A DNA stretch of 39,500 nt from Nodularia spumigena CCY9414. GTDB taxonomy: Bacteria > Cyanobacteriota > Cyanobacteriia > Cyanobacteriales > Nostocaceae. The notes beneath the pieces are model-generated. The model ran no database searches, was not told the DNA's origin, and was given only the letters and a program-made list of their open reading frames with translations. The number at the start of each line of letters is the position of its first letter. Within the stretch, counting starts at the first letter, position 1. Positions 27,280 through 36,027 of this stretch are shown here, one piece after another. The translations under genes were made by a program, and so were the position numbers. Location: the NCBI RefSeq assembly GCF_000340565.2, contig NZ_CP007203.1:3581541-3621040 (forward strand). The letters run 5' to 3'.

Positions 27280-28295
27280 AGTTAATTCATCAATTTTTAT
27301 TATCTGATTGACATCAGAACTACATACTGCAAGAAATCGGGAAAAATTTGTTCATCACCAGCGATTATTGAGCTTAAAAAGGCTATAAATCAGATTATTG
27401 AAGATAAATTTACTGGAAACCAAAAAAGTCTGGACTGGCTCTATCCTGGATGAGGATACAAGTTGGGCTTTGGGGGAAATTATTGTAGTTCTCAAACCCA
27501 TTGTATTGTTGAATTAGTGATAGATGATCTTTTACCTAAAGAGATTACACTAATTAATGCTCTCACCTTGAAGGGGTTAAACCACCCAAGTGGAATATTT
27601 AGGCGATCGCCTGTATCATTATTGTATTTAATTATACGATTTTTTATTTGTTGAAAATTTATATAATCATTGTCACCACAGGGATTCCAGAACAATTACT
27701 ACAAAATAACTAATTTTAAAAGTTTTAATTCATACTTTGATAAAAAGTTTTTATTTAGGCGTGGGACGGAAAAATTGCAACTATTCTTGACATTTCAAAA
27801 TAATTATCAAAACAAACCCTTGGGCTAAAGTTACAAAAATCTTGAGATGGGATAAATACCCCGTTAAACTCAGTGTATTCTGGTTACTTCGGAGTTAGTT
27901 TGTATTGTCGAGCCGAATTTCTCAACTCATGATAGCCACGGTTGCTAATGCAACATAACTGATAAATAGTAATTTTATATTGTCGCTGCTACCTCCACCC
28001 AAAGCACTACAATTAATACTTCCTCCAGTAGATTTATTCCTAGCTTCTAACCTAACTCTGAGACTGGACAATATTCCCAAGACTTTATCGGAAGGTAAAT
28101 AGGCAGACATCAAGGTAAGCAGATAAAGCAGGACGCACACGCATATGTGCATTACGCTTTTTCCTAGCAAATCACATGGAAATCAAAGGCGATGTACCTT
28201 TATTTACTCTATAATCATTGGGGATAATTGTAGTTATACTTATATACACAAACAAAGTTATGTATATTAAATATGATACCAGAGGCATTACGGGA
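27280..28295. other. About 1 kb AT-rich region between the kinase and nifV, no convincing gene
   Basis: No recognised gene is seen. A minus-strand frame at 27922-28170 (TTG start, 82 residues with hydrophobic ends) and two short frames near 27463-27695 are weak and unlike known proteins. One GCGATCGC palindrome lies near 27603. The last part is the nifV leader, with an atatac/gtatat inverted repeat at 28242-28267. I did not see an NtcA-type GTA-N8-TAC site there. Confidence 0.5.
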
Positions 28296-29507
28296 ATGAA
28301 TCAAACTGTGATCAACGACACAACTTTGCGTGACGGGGAACAAGCGGCTGGTGTAGCCTTTAACTTAAAAGAGAAAATAGCGATCGCTCAATTACTTGAT
28401 GCTATTGGAGTCCATGAGTTAGAAGTCGGGATTCCCGCAATGGGTAAAACAGAACAACACGCCATCGCGACAATTGTGGACTTAGGTTTAAAAGCTGATC
28501 TTTTAGGTTGGAACCGCGCCGTCATTTCAGATATTCAAGCTTCCATAGATTGTGGTTTGCAGCGAGTGCATATATCTATCCCTGTGTCTGCGATTCAAAT
28601 TACCGCGAAATTTCAGGGAAAATGGCAGGTAGTTTTAGATAAACTGCGTGATAGTATCAACTTTGCCCTTGATCATGGACTATTTGTTTCCGTAGGTGGA
28701 GAAGATTCTTCTAGAGCCGAGGCAAAATTTCTCTTAGATGTAGCGCTTTACGCTCAAGAATGTGGAGCATCACGGTTTCGCTTTTGTGACACAGTAGGCA
28801 TTCTCGAACCTTTCACCACTTACACACAAGTAAAACAATTGGTGAGGGCATTATCAATACCCGTAGAAATGCACACCCACAATGATTTTGGTTTAGCAAC
28901 TGCAAACACTCTAGCGGGGATCAAAGCGGGTGCTTTATCCATGAATACAACAGTTAATGGTTTAGGCGAAAGAGCCGGAAATGCCGCTTTAGAAGAAGTT
29001 GTCATGGCTCTCAAACGCATCCATAATACTAATTTAGGTATTGATACTTCTCGCCTAGTGGAATTATCCCGACTTGTAGCATCAGCATCAGGGTACGATG
29101 TACATCCGGGAAAAGCAATTGTTGGTAAAAATAGCTTTGCTCACGAATCAGGTATCCATGCTCATGGTGTACTCCAAAACCCTGATACTTACGAACCATT
29201 TGCACCCGAAGAGGTAGGCGGCGAAAGGCGTTTGGTGGTAGGTAAGCATTCTGGTAGGCATTTATTATCTAACCTGCTGGAGCAGCATGGTATTTCTCTC
29301 AACCCAGAAGCCACGAAATCTGTGTTAGATGCGGTGCGACAAGCGTCTATCGACAACAAACGTAGTTTAACTACTCAAGAACTTTTGGATTTAGCTAAAG
29401 CACACCCAGGACTTACGCAAAATTATGAAAAAACGAACCACGAAGGACACAAAGGACACGAAGTTAAGAGGGTTTCAGAGAGTTCTTGCGTAAGTCCTAA
29501 CACCTAA
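28296..29507 (+). CDS. nifV: Homocitrate synthase, with a repeat-derived C-terminus
   Basis: NifV condenses acetyl-CoA with 2-oxoglutarate to homocitrate, the organic ligand of the nitrogenase iron-molybdenum cofactor. I chose ATG 28296 ([22 protein letters not shown]), 403 residues; the frame opens earlier at 28218 with no family resemblance. Hallmarks are [19 protein letters not shown], the metal-binding [12 protein letters not shown], and [10 protein letters not shown]. This copy is not beside other nif genes, like the second nifV of Nostoc-type genomes. From about residue 371 the sequence ([19 protein letters not shown]) is encoded by an inserted small repeat, so the true C-terminus has been replaced. 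The catalytic part is untouched. Confidence 0.93.
   Translation: MNQTVINDTTLRDGEQAAGVAFNLKEKIAIAQLLDAIGVHELEVGIPAMGKTEQHAIATIVDLGLKADLLGWNRAVISDIQASIDCGLQRVHISIPVSAIQITAKFQGKWQVVLDKLRDSINFALDHGLFVSVGGEDSSRAEAKFLLDVALYAQECGASRFRFCDTVGILEPFTTYTQVKQLVRALSIPVEMHTHNDFGLATANTLAGIKAGALSMNTTVNGLGERAGNAALEEVVMALKRIHNTNLGIDTSRLVELSRLVASASGYDVHPGKAIVGKNSFAHESGIHAHGVLQNPDTYEPFAPEEVGGERRLVVGKHSGRHLLSNLLEQHGISLNPEATKSVLDAVRQASIDNKRSLTTQELLDLAKAHPGLTQNYEKTNHEGHKGHEVKRVSESSCVSPNT
29408..29498. repeat. 91-bp inverted-repeat element (MITE-like) forming the end of nifV
   Basis: Perfect 13-base terminal inverted repeats, aggacttacgcaa at 29408-29420 and ttgcgtaagtcct at 29486-29498, enclose a segment with the common cgaaccacgaaggacacaaa repeat. 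The nifV frame reads through it and stops 7-9 bases beyond the right end. Confidence 0.85.
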
Positions 29508-29579
29508 ATAACACGCTTCAGACGCGATTTATCGCGTCTCTACAAATTCGGAAATACAATCCTAATGCGGATTTTGGGA

Positions 29580-31121
29580 TTAAGCGTCAGCACCAGAACC
29601 ATATTTCCAAGCATCAATTAAACGATGCCAATAATATTGTTGTTCAATTGGCTGATTTTTTATCCATGTTTCTAATATGGGGCTTAACCTCAATAAGCCA
29701 GTGTAAATCCCTAAATTACTATAATGCACTAGCCAATCGAGTAAACTCAGTAAACCAACTTGGGGAATGATTTTGGCAACTAATAGCGGATGAAATAAAC
29801 CAGTTTTTAACAGTGTTTGTGTCAATCCCGAAAACTGCACCACATCTTGCAAAAATGGTTTTAAGACTGGTGTACCCAGTTGTTGCATTTCCTGAAATAC
29901 CGCCTTGAGTAGTTGGTTAATTTGCTCTGGGGCGATTTTCTGATTTACTCCCACACTCATGGCTTTTTGAAATAACCAGGTAACTGTCAAATTTGGTTGA
30001 TAGGGTTGCAATAGGGCTAAATTTTGGGCTGATAATTGCTCGCTTTGCAGGGCTTCATGAATCCCAAATGTTAACCGCTTCAGGTGACGTACCATCGCCC
30101 CAAAGCCGCCAAAACTCAAGGGAGATTGACTACCACTGCTGTCTCCCACTGTTAACAGGCGATTCCAAGGGGTTTTGATGGGACTTTGGCGATAGCTAGG
30201 AAAGAAGCCAAACAGCGCTCTTTGAAACTGTAATTGGTTTAATTCCACACCTTGATATTCTGGTAGCAGTCGCAGATATTCTTCAAACAATGCTGCTAAA
30301 GTCAAGCGTTGTGGTTCTGCATCCATGTAGGTAAATAGATAAGTAGTTCTACCATCCTTGGCGGGGAAAGCTTCCCAAAAGTATTGACATTGATTTTCTA
30401 AGGGTGTGAAGGAAAATAACAAGTCGCCAGAGGTGTTTTCTGGAAACCCTTGGGCGCAACTTCCCACTACTAAGCACAAAGCGTCTGGTTTTTTACCTTG
30501 GCGTGCTTGACGGGTGATGGGAGAAAAGTTACCCATTGCGTCGATTAATAATCTAGTTTTGTATTGGTTATTGACTATGATTCCTTCTGGATGAATGATT
30601 GCTTCTGTGAAGGGTGTATTTTCTAATAACTTTCCCCCAGCAGCGAGAAATCGGGTTTTTAATGTCTCTAGGAGATAAATTGGATCTACGCCGATATTTA
30701 AGACATCTTCTACCCATATTTCTGCACCACCAGCAAAACTGACTCGTGCGGGGTTATATTTAGTTGCGATCGCTTGCTGTAATTCTTCAATACTCAGCAA
30801 GTTTAATTCTACAAATACTTCTAATTCTGGGCGAGAAATATTCCACTCTTGTTCTCTCCCCCGTAAAATTCCCCGTTCCATTAAGGCTACCCGCAGCCCT
30901 TTCACCGCTAAGGCGCAAGCAATTAAAATGCCTAAAGTCCCACCACAGACGATGACATCCCAGTCTACAGCGTCTAATGGTTGCTGACTTTCTTTAACTA
31001 CTGTGGGGATTGGGGCGGTATTTTCTCTGATCGATTCTAGCAGGCGATCGCCTTGACGCAAACCTCCCAGAACATCGCCTGGTAGTTGAGAGAGAATTTT
31101 TTCAGTTAACGATGGGGACAT
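29580..31121 (-). CDS. cruP: CruP-type FAD-dependent oxidoreductase (lycopene cyclase paralogue)
   Basis: The 513-residue protein has an N-terminal FAD-binding fold (VDWDVIVCGGTLGILIACALAVKGLRVALMERG, about 52-84) and motifs I associate with CruP: RGREQEWNISRPELEVF, YNPARVSF, DVLNIGVDPIYLLETL, and the second FAD segment RLLTVGDSSGSQSPLSFGGFG. CruP is a paralogue of the lycopene cyclase CruA in cyanobacteria and plant plastids; its own reaction is less settled and it has been linked to limiting oxidative damage. The length fits CruP rather than the longer CruA. It is divergent from the lipoxygenase gene across a 480-base gap. Confidence 0.8.
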   Translation of the reverse strand: MSPSLTEKILSQLPGDVLGGLRQGDRLLESIRENTAPIPTVVKESQQPLDAVDWDVIVCGGTLGILIACALAVKGLRVALMERGILRGREQEWNISRPELEVFVELNLLSIEELQQAIATKYNPARVSFAGGAEIWVEDVLNIGVDPIYLLETLKTRFLAAGGKLLENTPFTEAIIHPEGIIVNNQYKTRLLIDAMGNFSPITRQARQGKKPDALCLVVGSCAQGFPENTSGDLLFSFTPLENQCQYFWEAFPAKDGRTTYLFTYMDAEPQRLTLAALFEEYLRLLPEYQGVELNQLQFQRALFGFFPSYRQSPIKTPWNRLLTVGDSSGSQSPLSFGGFGAMVRHLKRLTFGIHEALQSEQLSAQNLALLQPYQPNLTVTWLFQKAMSVGVNQKIAPEQINQLLKAVFQEMQQLGTPVLKPFLQDVVQFSGLTQTLLKTGLFHPLLVAKIIPQVGLLSLLDWLVHYSNLGIYTGLLRLSPILETWIKNQPIEQQYYWHRLIDAWKYGSGADA

Positions 31122-31603
31122 ATGAGGTTAATTCCAACAGACTACTAGTATTAATCCTATCTTTGACAGGTTTTATTGGTGATGGAATTTTAAAAGAACA
31201 CTTTCAGCAATTCATTGAGGAACTACAGATTTAAGTGATTGAAAAAATAGGTGATTATCCAAATAGTCTCATTTGAATTATGGGGATTTCCCTGTTCCCT
31301 TTTAATTTTGACGAACGCCTTGCGGTACAAGTGCCTTGGTAAATTTTTGTGTATTTATTGAGGATTGTTGTGGTGAGAGACTGTTGAAATTATCAACCTT
31401 ATACCGAATTAACATGAAGCTGCATATTATTTCTACCCCACCCCTAACCCCTCCCCGCCAGCGAGGAGGGGAACTGGATTTCTGATTAAATTGTATTTAT
31501 GCATCTTTATCTTAAATTGGTTTTATTAATAAAAAAAATTACAAAAGGTTTTTTTGGTTGACTTTTAACAGTATCTTGAAACCACTACACGCGAGGAGTG
31601 CTT
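31122..31603. other. Divergent intergenic region between cruP and the lipoxygenase
   Basis: No gene is seen in these 482 bases. They must hold the promoters of both flanking genes. A GC-rich hairpin lies at 31448-31471: CCCCTCC and GGAGGGG around a 10-base loop, a type of palindrome common in Nostoc-type spacers. It points to neither gene as a terminator. The lipoxygenase ribosome site GAGGAG is at 31593-31598. Confidence 0.6.
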
Positions 31604-33493
31604 ATGACTACTTCATCACCAGATAATTCCCGCAGTCTCCCCATCACCCAGAACTTGGAGTTAGTGAGGCAGGAATATCAATATAACTATACCCATATTC
31701 CACCTATTCCTATGGTGAATCAGCTTCCTAATCAGGAAAACTTCACTACTAGATGGACTTTTTTATTAGCCCAGCAGTTACGGGAGATTTTCATTAATAC
31801 TCTGATCACTAACCGAGGCGATCGCAGTTCCAAATCGGTTCGTGATCAAGTCAAAAGGTTTATTTTAGAAGCCTTGTTCAAGGGGGCTATACCAGCCAAA
31901 GTAAGTGTGATTGCGAGACTTTTCCAAATTATTCCCCAGTTTCTCATTCAAGGAATATCTAAAGATTTTCACGAACTAGATGATCTGTTTTTTTCCCTTT
32001 TCAAAACCAACGGACTGTTAATATTCAGAGATTCTCTGAATCGAATTACAGCCCTTTTAGATAAAGGCCATCCCACAGGTCATGTGAATAGTTTAAAGGA
32101 CTACCAAAAGTTATTTACCACAATTGAATTACCAGCGATCGCCAAAACTTTCGATCAAGATCAAGTCTTTGCCTATATGCAAGTCGCCGGCTACAATCCC
32201 CTAGTAATCAAGCGGGTAAAAAGTCCAGGCGCTAACTTCCCAGTTGAAGATACACATTACCAAGCAGTAATGGGGAGTGATGATTCATTAGCAGCCGCAG
32301 GACAAGAAGGACGGCTATACCTAGCAGACTATCAAATTTTAGACGGTGCTATCAACGGTATATATCTAAATTACCAAAAGTATGCCTATGCTCCCCTAGC
32401 GCTGTTTGCCATCCCCAAAAACTCAGACCCAAATCGTCTACTGCGCCCCATAGCTATTCAATGTGGTCAAACTCCTGGAGCCGATTATCCCATCATTACC
32501 CCCAATTCCGGCAAATACGCCTGGCTATTTGCCAAAACCATTGTCCACATAGCAGATGGCAACTTTCATGAAGCTGTCAGTCACCTAGCCCGAACGCACC
32601 TATTCGTTGGTGTCTTTGTCATCGCCACCCATCGGCAATTGTCCCCCAGCCATCCCCTCAGCCTCCTACTGCGTCCCCATTTTGAAGGCACTTTAGCGAT
32701 TAACAATGCCGCCCAAGAAGTTTTGATTGCTCCTGGCGGCGGAGTTGATATATTGCTTTCATCGACAATTGATAACTCTCGGATTTTAGCAGTGCGCGGT
32801 TTGCAAAGCTATAGTTTCAATGAAGCTATGTTGCCAAACCAACTCAAACAACGAGGTGTTGATGATCCTGAACTACTGCCTGTTTATCCTTACCGGGATG
32901 ATGCATTACTAATTTGGAACGCCATTCATCAATGGGTTTCCGACTACCTGAGCCTTTACTACCCTACAGATAAAGATATTCAAAATGATACTGCTTTGCA
33001 AGCATGGGCAGCCGAAGCCAAAGCTGACAATGGTGGACGTGTACCTGATTTTGGTGAAAATGGAGGTATTCAGACACTAGACTACCTAGTTGATGCTGCT
33101 ACCCTGATTATTTTTACAGCCAGCGCCCAACACGCTGCGGTTAACTTCCCCCAAAAAGATTTGATGAGTTATGCCCCTGCTTTTCCCTTAGCAGGATATG
33201 TATCCGCCTCCATCAACGGAGAAGTTAGTGAGCAAGACTACCTGAATTTACTCCCACCTTTGGAGCAAGCGCAACAGCAATTTAACTTGCTCAGTTTACT
33301 AGGGTCTATATATTACAACCAGCTTGGTGAATATCCAAAATCACACTTTGCTAACCCCAAGGTACAAATCTTGTTACAGAAGTTCCAAAGCCGTCTTCAG
33401 CAAATTGAAATTACGATCAATCAGCGCAATTTGCACCGCCCAACTTACGAATATCTACTTCCTTCTAAAATCCCTCAGAGCATTAATATTTGA
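31604..33493 (+). CDS. Lipoxygenase
   Basis: Lipoxygenases add O2 to polyunsaturated fatty acids to give hydroperoxides, using a single non-heme iron. The start ATG 31604 (MTTSSPDNSRS) sits 5 bases after GAGGAG. The 629-residue protein has the full C-terminal catalytic domain and no PLAT domain. The iron ligands are visible: the two histidines of SHLARTHLF (H327, H332), H510 and N514 in SAQHAAVNF, and the C-terminal isoleucine in QSINI-stop. Other family marks are ATHRQLSPSHPLSLLLRPHF, AINNAAQEVLIAPGG and YPYRDDALLIWNAI. The residue that sets product stereochemistry in other family members (Ala or Gly) appears to be Thr388 here, by my hand alignment. It leads a three-gene cassette with a P450-like gene 51 bases downstream. 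Confidence 0.95.
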   Translation: MTTSSPDNSRSLPITQNLELVRQEYQYNYTHIPPIPMVNQLPNQENFTTRWTFLLAQQLREIFINTLITNRGDRSSKSVRDQVKRFILEALFKGAIPAKVSVIARLFQIIPQFLIQGISKDFHELDDLFFSLFKTNGLLIFRDSLNRITALLDKGHPTGHVNSLKDYQKLFTTIELPAIAKTFDQDQVFAYMQVAGYNPLVIKRVKSPGANFPVEDTHYQAVMGSDDSLAAAGQEGRLYLADYQILDGAINGIYLNYQKYAYAPLALFAIPKNSDPNRLLRPIAIQCGQTPGADYPIITPNSGKYAWLFAKTIVHIADGNFHEAVSHLARTHLFVGVFVIATHRQLSPSHPLSLLLRPHFEGTLAINNAAQEVLIAPGGGVDILLSSTIDNSRILAVRGLQSYSFNEAMLPNQLKQRGVDDPELLPVYPYRDDALLIWNAIHQWVSDYLSLYYPTDKDIQNDTALQAWAAEAKADNGGRVPDFGENGGIQTLDYLVDAATLIIFTASAQHAAVNFPQKDLMSYAPAFPLAGYVSASINGEVSEQDYLNLLPPLEQAQQQFNLLSLLGSIYYNQLGEYPKSHFANPKVQILLQKFQSRLQQIEITINQRNLHRPTYEYLLPSKIPQSINI

Positions 33494-33544
33494 AGTTCAT
33501 TTTTTTGGTAAATACCCCTCAAACAATACTTTGTAGGGGATGCA

Positions 33545-34924
33545 ATGTGTTTATTAAAGCTCAACCCACAAGTGAAAATTATGGCAATTCCTGAAATAGC
33601 TAAAAATCATCAGCGTCAAATTCTGCTGTCGCGTCTGCTCGCCAAATTTGGCTATAACACTAAAATTGGTAAGCTGCTCCGCTTAATTGCTTACTATAGC
33701 GAAGCTGTGGTCATGCTCAATGCTTGGAAAGAGTTTCTTTACACCCGCAAAAAACATATTGGAGACAAATATTTTGCGGTAGACCAAGCAATTATGCATT
33801 CTACTCACTCCCAGGTGCAAGAACTGATGCAAGTCGAGCCGCAACTACGGGGAAATGATTTAGGCATTATTAGAATCTTAGCTCCTAGCTACTTGCTGAA
33901 CAATCCCCTCAGCCTGGGAATGAACGGTAATGAACACACAGGAGTTCGTGCGCTGTTTTTGCACGCCTTGCCAAATCCATCTGTAGAGGTAGACTTATTA
34001 GGGGATTTAGTTAATCAACGTTTGTTAAAAGCTGCCCAACAAGGGCAAATACACATCGGTAACGACTTACCTCAGATGATGCTGTGGATTTTGCACCAAG
34101 TTGTTTTTCAGATTTCATTATCTGACAAAGAAATTACGGCATCAAATACTTACATTAAAAGTCTACCGCTTGCATCCTTGCCCAATTTTATCAGCAAATA
34201 TCTTTTGTCTTTCAGAACTGCACCGAGCATTAAGCATCGCCAAAGTTTAATCAAGAAATACAAACAATCTCCCAGATGGGCATCTTATCTGGAAATCGCT
34301 GCCCAGTATCAATTGAATGAACACCAAATCGCTAACAGCCTATTTGATATGATTCACATTGCCGGAACTGCTGGCACAAGTGCGCTTTTAGGATCTGTAA
34401 TTGGTGTTTTGTGTCTGGATAGCACTTTAAGAACTGAGGTTATATCTGAGGTTAATACTGTTTGGAATGGACAGGGAACACCCAACGCTTCTGCTTTAGA
34501 ACAGTCTACACTGCTCAATAAAGTAATTTTAGAAACGGCTCGTCTTTATCCACCTGTGCGATTTGTCAGCCAACTTAGCACCGAGTCTGGTGAAGTGGAA
34601 ATTGGAGAACAGCGATGTCCATTCCAAAAAGGTACTCGGTTGCTTGGTTCTATTTTCACAGCTAATCGAGATGCGAACAGATACACAAATCCCGATGATT
34701 TTGACGTGACGCGAGATTTTTCTGATATCTTATCTTGGAACAGCAAGGGGCATGAGCGAGCCTGTCCGGGGAGAGGTTTATCTATTGGTTTAATCAAGAT
34801 ATTCTGTCTGTATCTTTTCCAGAACTATCAATGGGAATCATCTACACCAGTTAAATGGGATTTTGCGAAAGTAACTGCTGTTACTCCTAATGATTTAGTG
34901 TTACAAGGTTTTGCTCAAAAGTAA
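33545..34924 (+). CDS. Atypical cytochrome P450, probable fatty-acid hydroperoxide-metabolising enzyme
   Basis: The 459-residue protein has the K-helix ExxR motif (LETARLYPPVRF, E330 and R333) and a heme-loop cysteine, Cys407 in KGHERACPGRGLSIG. The I-helix reads MIHIAGTAGTSALLG (about 269-283): the acid and alcohol of the usual (A/G)GxDT motif are Ala and Gly. That pair delivers protons for O2 activation, and it is also missing in CYP74-type enzymes, which rearrange hydroperoxides without O2 or a reductase. Directly following a lipoxygenase, this suggests an allene oxide synthase, hydroperoxide lyase or epoxyalcohol synthase-like role. The start at 33545 follows AGGGG by 6 bases; Met13 at 33581 is an alternative. 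No membrane anchor is seen. A plain P450 with a degenerate I-helix is the main alternative. Confidence 0.85.
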   Translation: MCLLKLNPQVKIMAIPEIAKNHQRQILLSRLLAKFGYNTKIGKLLRLIAYYSEAVVMLNAWKEFLYTRKKHIGDKYFAVDQAIMHSTHSQVQELMQVEPQLRGNDLGIIRILAPSYLLNNPLSLGMNGNEHTGVRALFLHALPNPSVEVDLLGDLVNQRLLKAAQQGQIHIGNDLPQMMLWILHQVVFQISLSDKEITASNTYIKSLPLASLPNFISKYLLSFRTAPSIKHRQSLIKKYKQSPRWASYLEIAAQYQLNEHQIANSLFDMIHIAGTAGTSALLGSVIGVLCLDSTLRTEVISEVNTVWNGQGTPNASALEQSTLLNKVILETARLYPPVRFVSQLSTESGEVEIGEQRCPFQKGTRLLGSIFTANRDANRYTNPDDFDVTRDFSDILSWNSKGHERACPGRGLSIGLIKIFCLYLFQNYQWESSTPVKWDFAKVTAVTPNDLVLQGFAQK

Positions 34925-34930
34925 CCACAG

Positions 34931-35035
34931 AAGAGGAAAGGGGGCAGGGGGCAGGGGAGAAGTAGTCAAGCAGAGATAAGTGCTATTTGGTTTCAAATTT
35001 TCCTTTGCTCCCTGCTGGCCGCTGCTCTGCCTCTT
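34931..35035. repeat. Interspersed GC-rich-ended repeat, copy 3, short form
   Basis: It has the same ends as copies 1 and 2 (AAGAGG and CCTCTT), with the arms aaagggggcagggggcaggg and tttgctccctgctggccgct, but lacks the attatttct core. It starts 7 bases after the P450 stop codon, in the spacer before the third cassette gene. Confidence 0.65.
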
Positions 35036-35113
35036 TAATCTCCCTTGGCTCTTTTTCAAGCTTTTAGTAGGAAATTATATCAATTTAGTTATTACCAAAA
35101 GAGGAAATAGTTA

Positions 35114-35674
35114 ATGTCTAAAACAATTGAGAAAAAGCAACTTGAAAATATTGCTACCTGGATGAAACCGATTGAACAAACAAATTTACCAACTGCGTTA
35201 AAGGGTGTTTTCTTTATGGATGGTAATCCGCTTCCAGATGATTGCATTACGATGTACAACGCAGAATGGGACACGCAGCAGCTAACCTTGGTTCTACCTG
35301 TTTTTGCACCGGTGCAATGGACTTTTCACAGTTCAATTGGAGGGTGGTTTTTACTTCGTGCTGTGCAGTTCACGCAGTTAACATACAAAATTCAGTTTGA
35401 AGATGAGAGTTTGAGGCGATCGCACATTATCCCCTTTGTATTGGGGTGGCGAATTCCCAAGTGGCTCTTTAATGCCACAATGAACCAAGATAAAAACTCT
35501 CACAATGGAGATATTTGGCAACGGGAAAACCTTTGGTTGAGCCTAATTCCCCAGTTTGGTAATTATACTCTGCGTCGCATTGTCGATGAAGATGGTCGTT
35601 ATACTCCCGCCTTCAATAACATGATCACCAAGGTTGCAAACGAGTGTTTGGTGATTGGGCGAAATTCAAAATAA
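35114..35674 (+). CDS. Unknown protein, third gene of the lipoxygenase-P450 cassette (186 aa)
   Basis: I do not recognise the family. The start is well supported, with GAGGAAA about 6 bases upstream of ATG 35114. The 186-residue product has no signal peptide. It contains hydrophobic strands (LTLVLPVFAPVQWTF, GWFLLRAVQF), aromatic-rich stretches (WTFHSSIGGWFLL, IPKWLFNATM) and a charged linker (NQDKNSHNGDIWQ). The strand-rich pattern with an amphipathic middle would suit a small lipid-binding or lipocalin-like fold, but this is only inference. It follows the P450 on the same strand, separated by about 190 bases that hold a repeat, so it may be co-transcribed. Confidence 0.8.
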   Translation: MSKTIEKKQLENIATWMKPIEQTNLPTALKGVFFMDGNPLPDDCITMYNAEWDTQQLTLVLPVFAPVQWTFHSSIGGWFLLRAVQFTQLTYKIQFEDESLRRSHIIPFVLGWRIPKWLFNATMNQDKNSHNGDIWQRENLWLSLIPQFGNYTLRRIVDEDGRYTPAFNNMITKVANECLVIGRNSK

Positions 35675-35711
35675 GCTTTGCTGGGGAACAGGCGATCGCT
35701 ATTTTTTTGAT

Positions 35712-35909
35712 TTAATTACAGTTTTTTGGCTCCTGTGGAGGTTCAAAGACAATCTTGAACTCTGCATTTGGCATAACACGGTGCAGAACTCTCAAATGGT
35801 CGTCGGCATCTTGGCGGTTAGCAAAATGGGCGACTGTGTGGGTTTTGCTGTTTTCTAAAAAGCGGACAATTGTCCAAGGGCGTTGATGAGCGCTAATTGG
35901 CTTTATCAT
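35712..35909 (-). CDS. Small conserved cyanobacterial protein, unknown function (65 aa)
   Basis: The 65-residue product, MIKPISAHQRPWTIVRFL to HTVAHFANRQDADDHLRVLHRVMPNAEFKIVFE, looks like a compact alpha/beta domain and resembles small hypothetical proteins that I believe recur in cyanobacteria. The start has a ribosome site (AAGGAG, 9 bases upstream on the minus strand). No function can be named. It runs convergently with the third cassette gene, with 37 bases between the stops. Confidence 0.75.
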   Translation of the reverse strand: MIKPISAHQRPWTIVRFLENSKTHTVAHFANRQDADDHLRVLHRVMPNAEFKIVFEPPQEPKNCN

Positions 35910-36027
35910 TAATACAGTCTCCTTGTGATTAGGGAGCCGGAAGTCAGCAGCAAGCCTCGGAAACTTATTTGCTGGCTTCTGACAAGATTTGTAATTTTAT
36001 TGCCGGGTTGTTGTAAGTGTGAGTGTG

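Noticed and set aside
27603-27612. GCGATCGC palindromes throughout the window
   Set aside because: These are HIP1 sites, a well-known and abundant feature of cyanobacterial genomes, so not reported as a finding.
27922-28170. 82-codon minus-strand frame with hydrophobic ends
   Set aside because: TTG start, no clear ribosome site and no family resemblance; left as part of the unassigned region.
35925-36027. Left half of the interrupted IS630 transposase beside the IS4 element
   Set aside because: No frame gives a convincing continuation into VLYLPPYSPD; only a vague GCCKC-like similarity.
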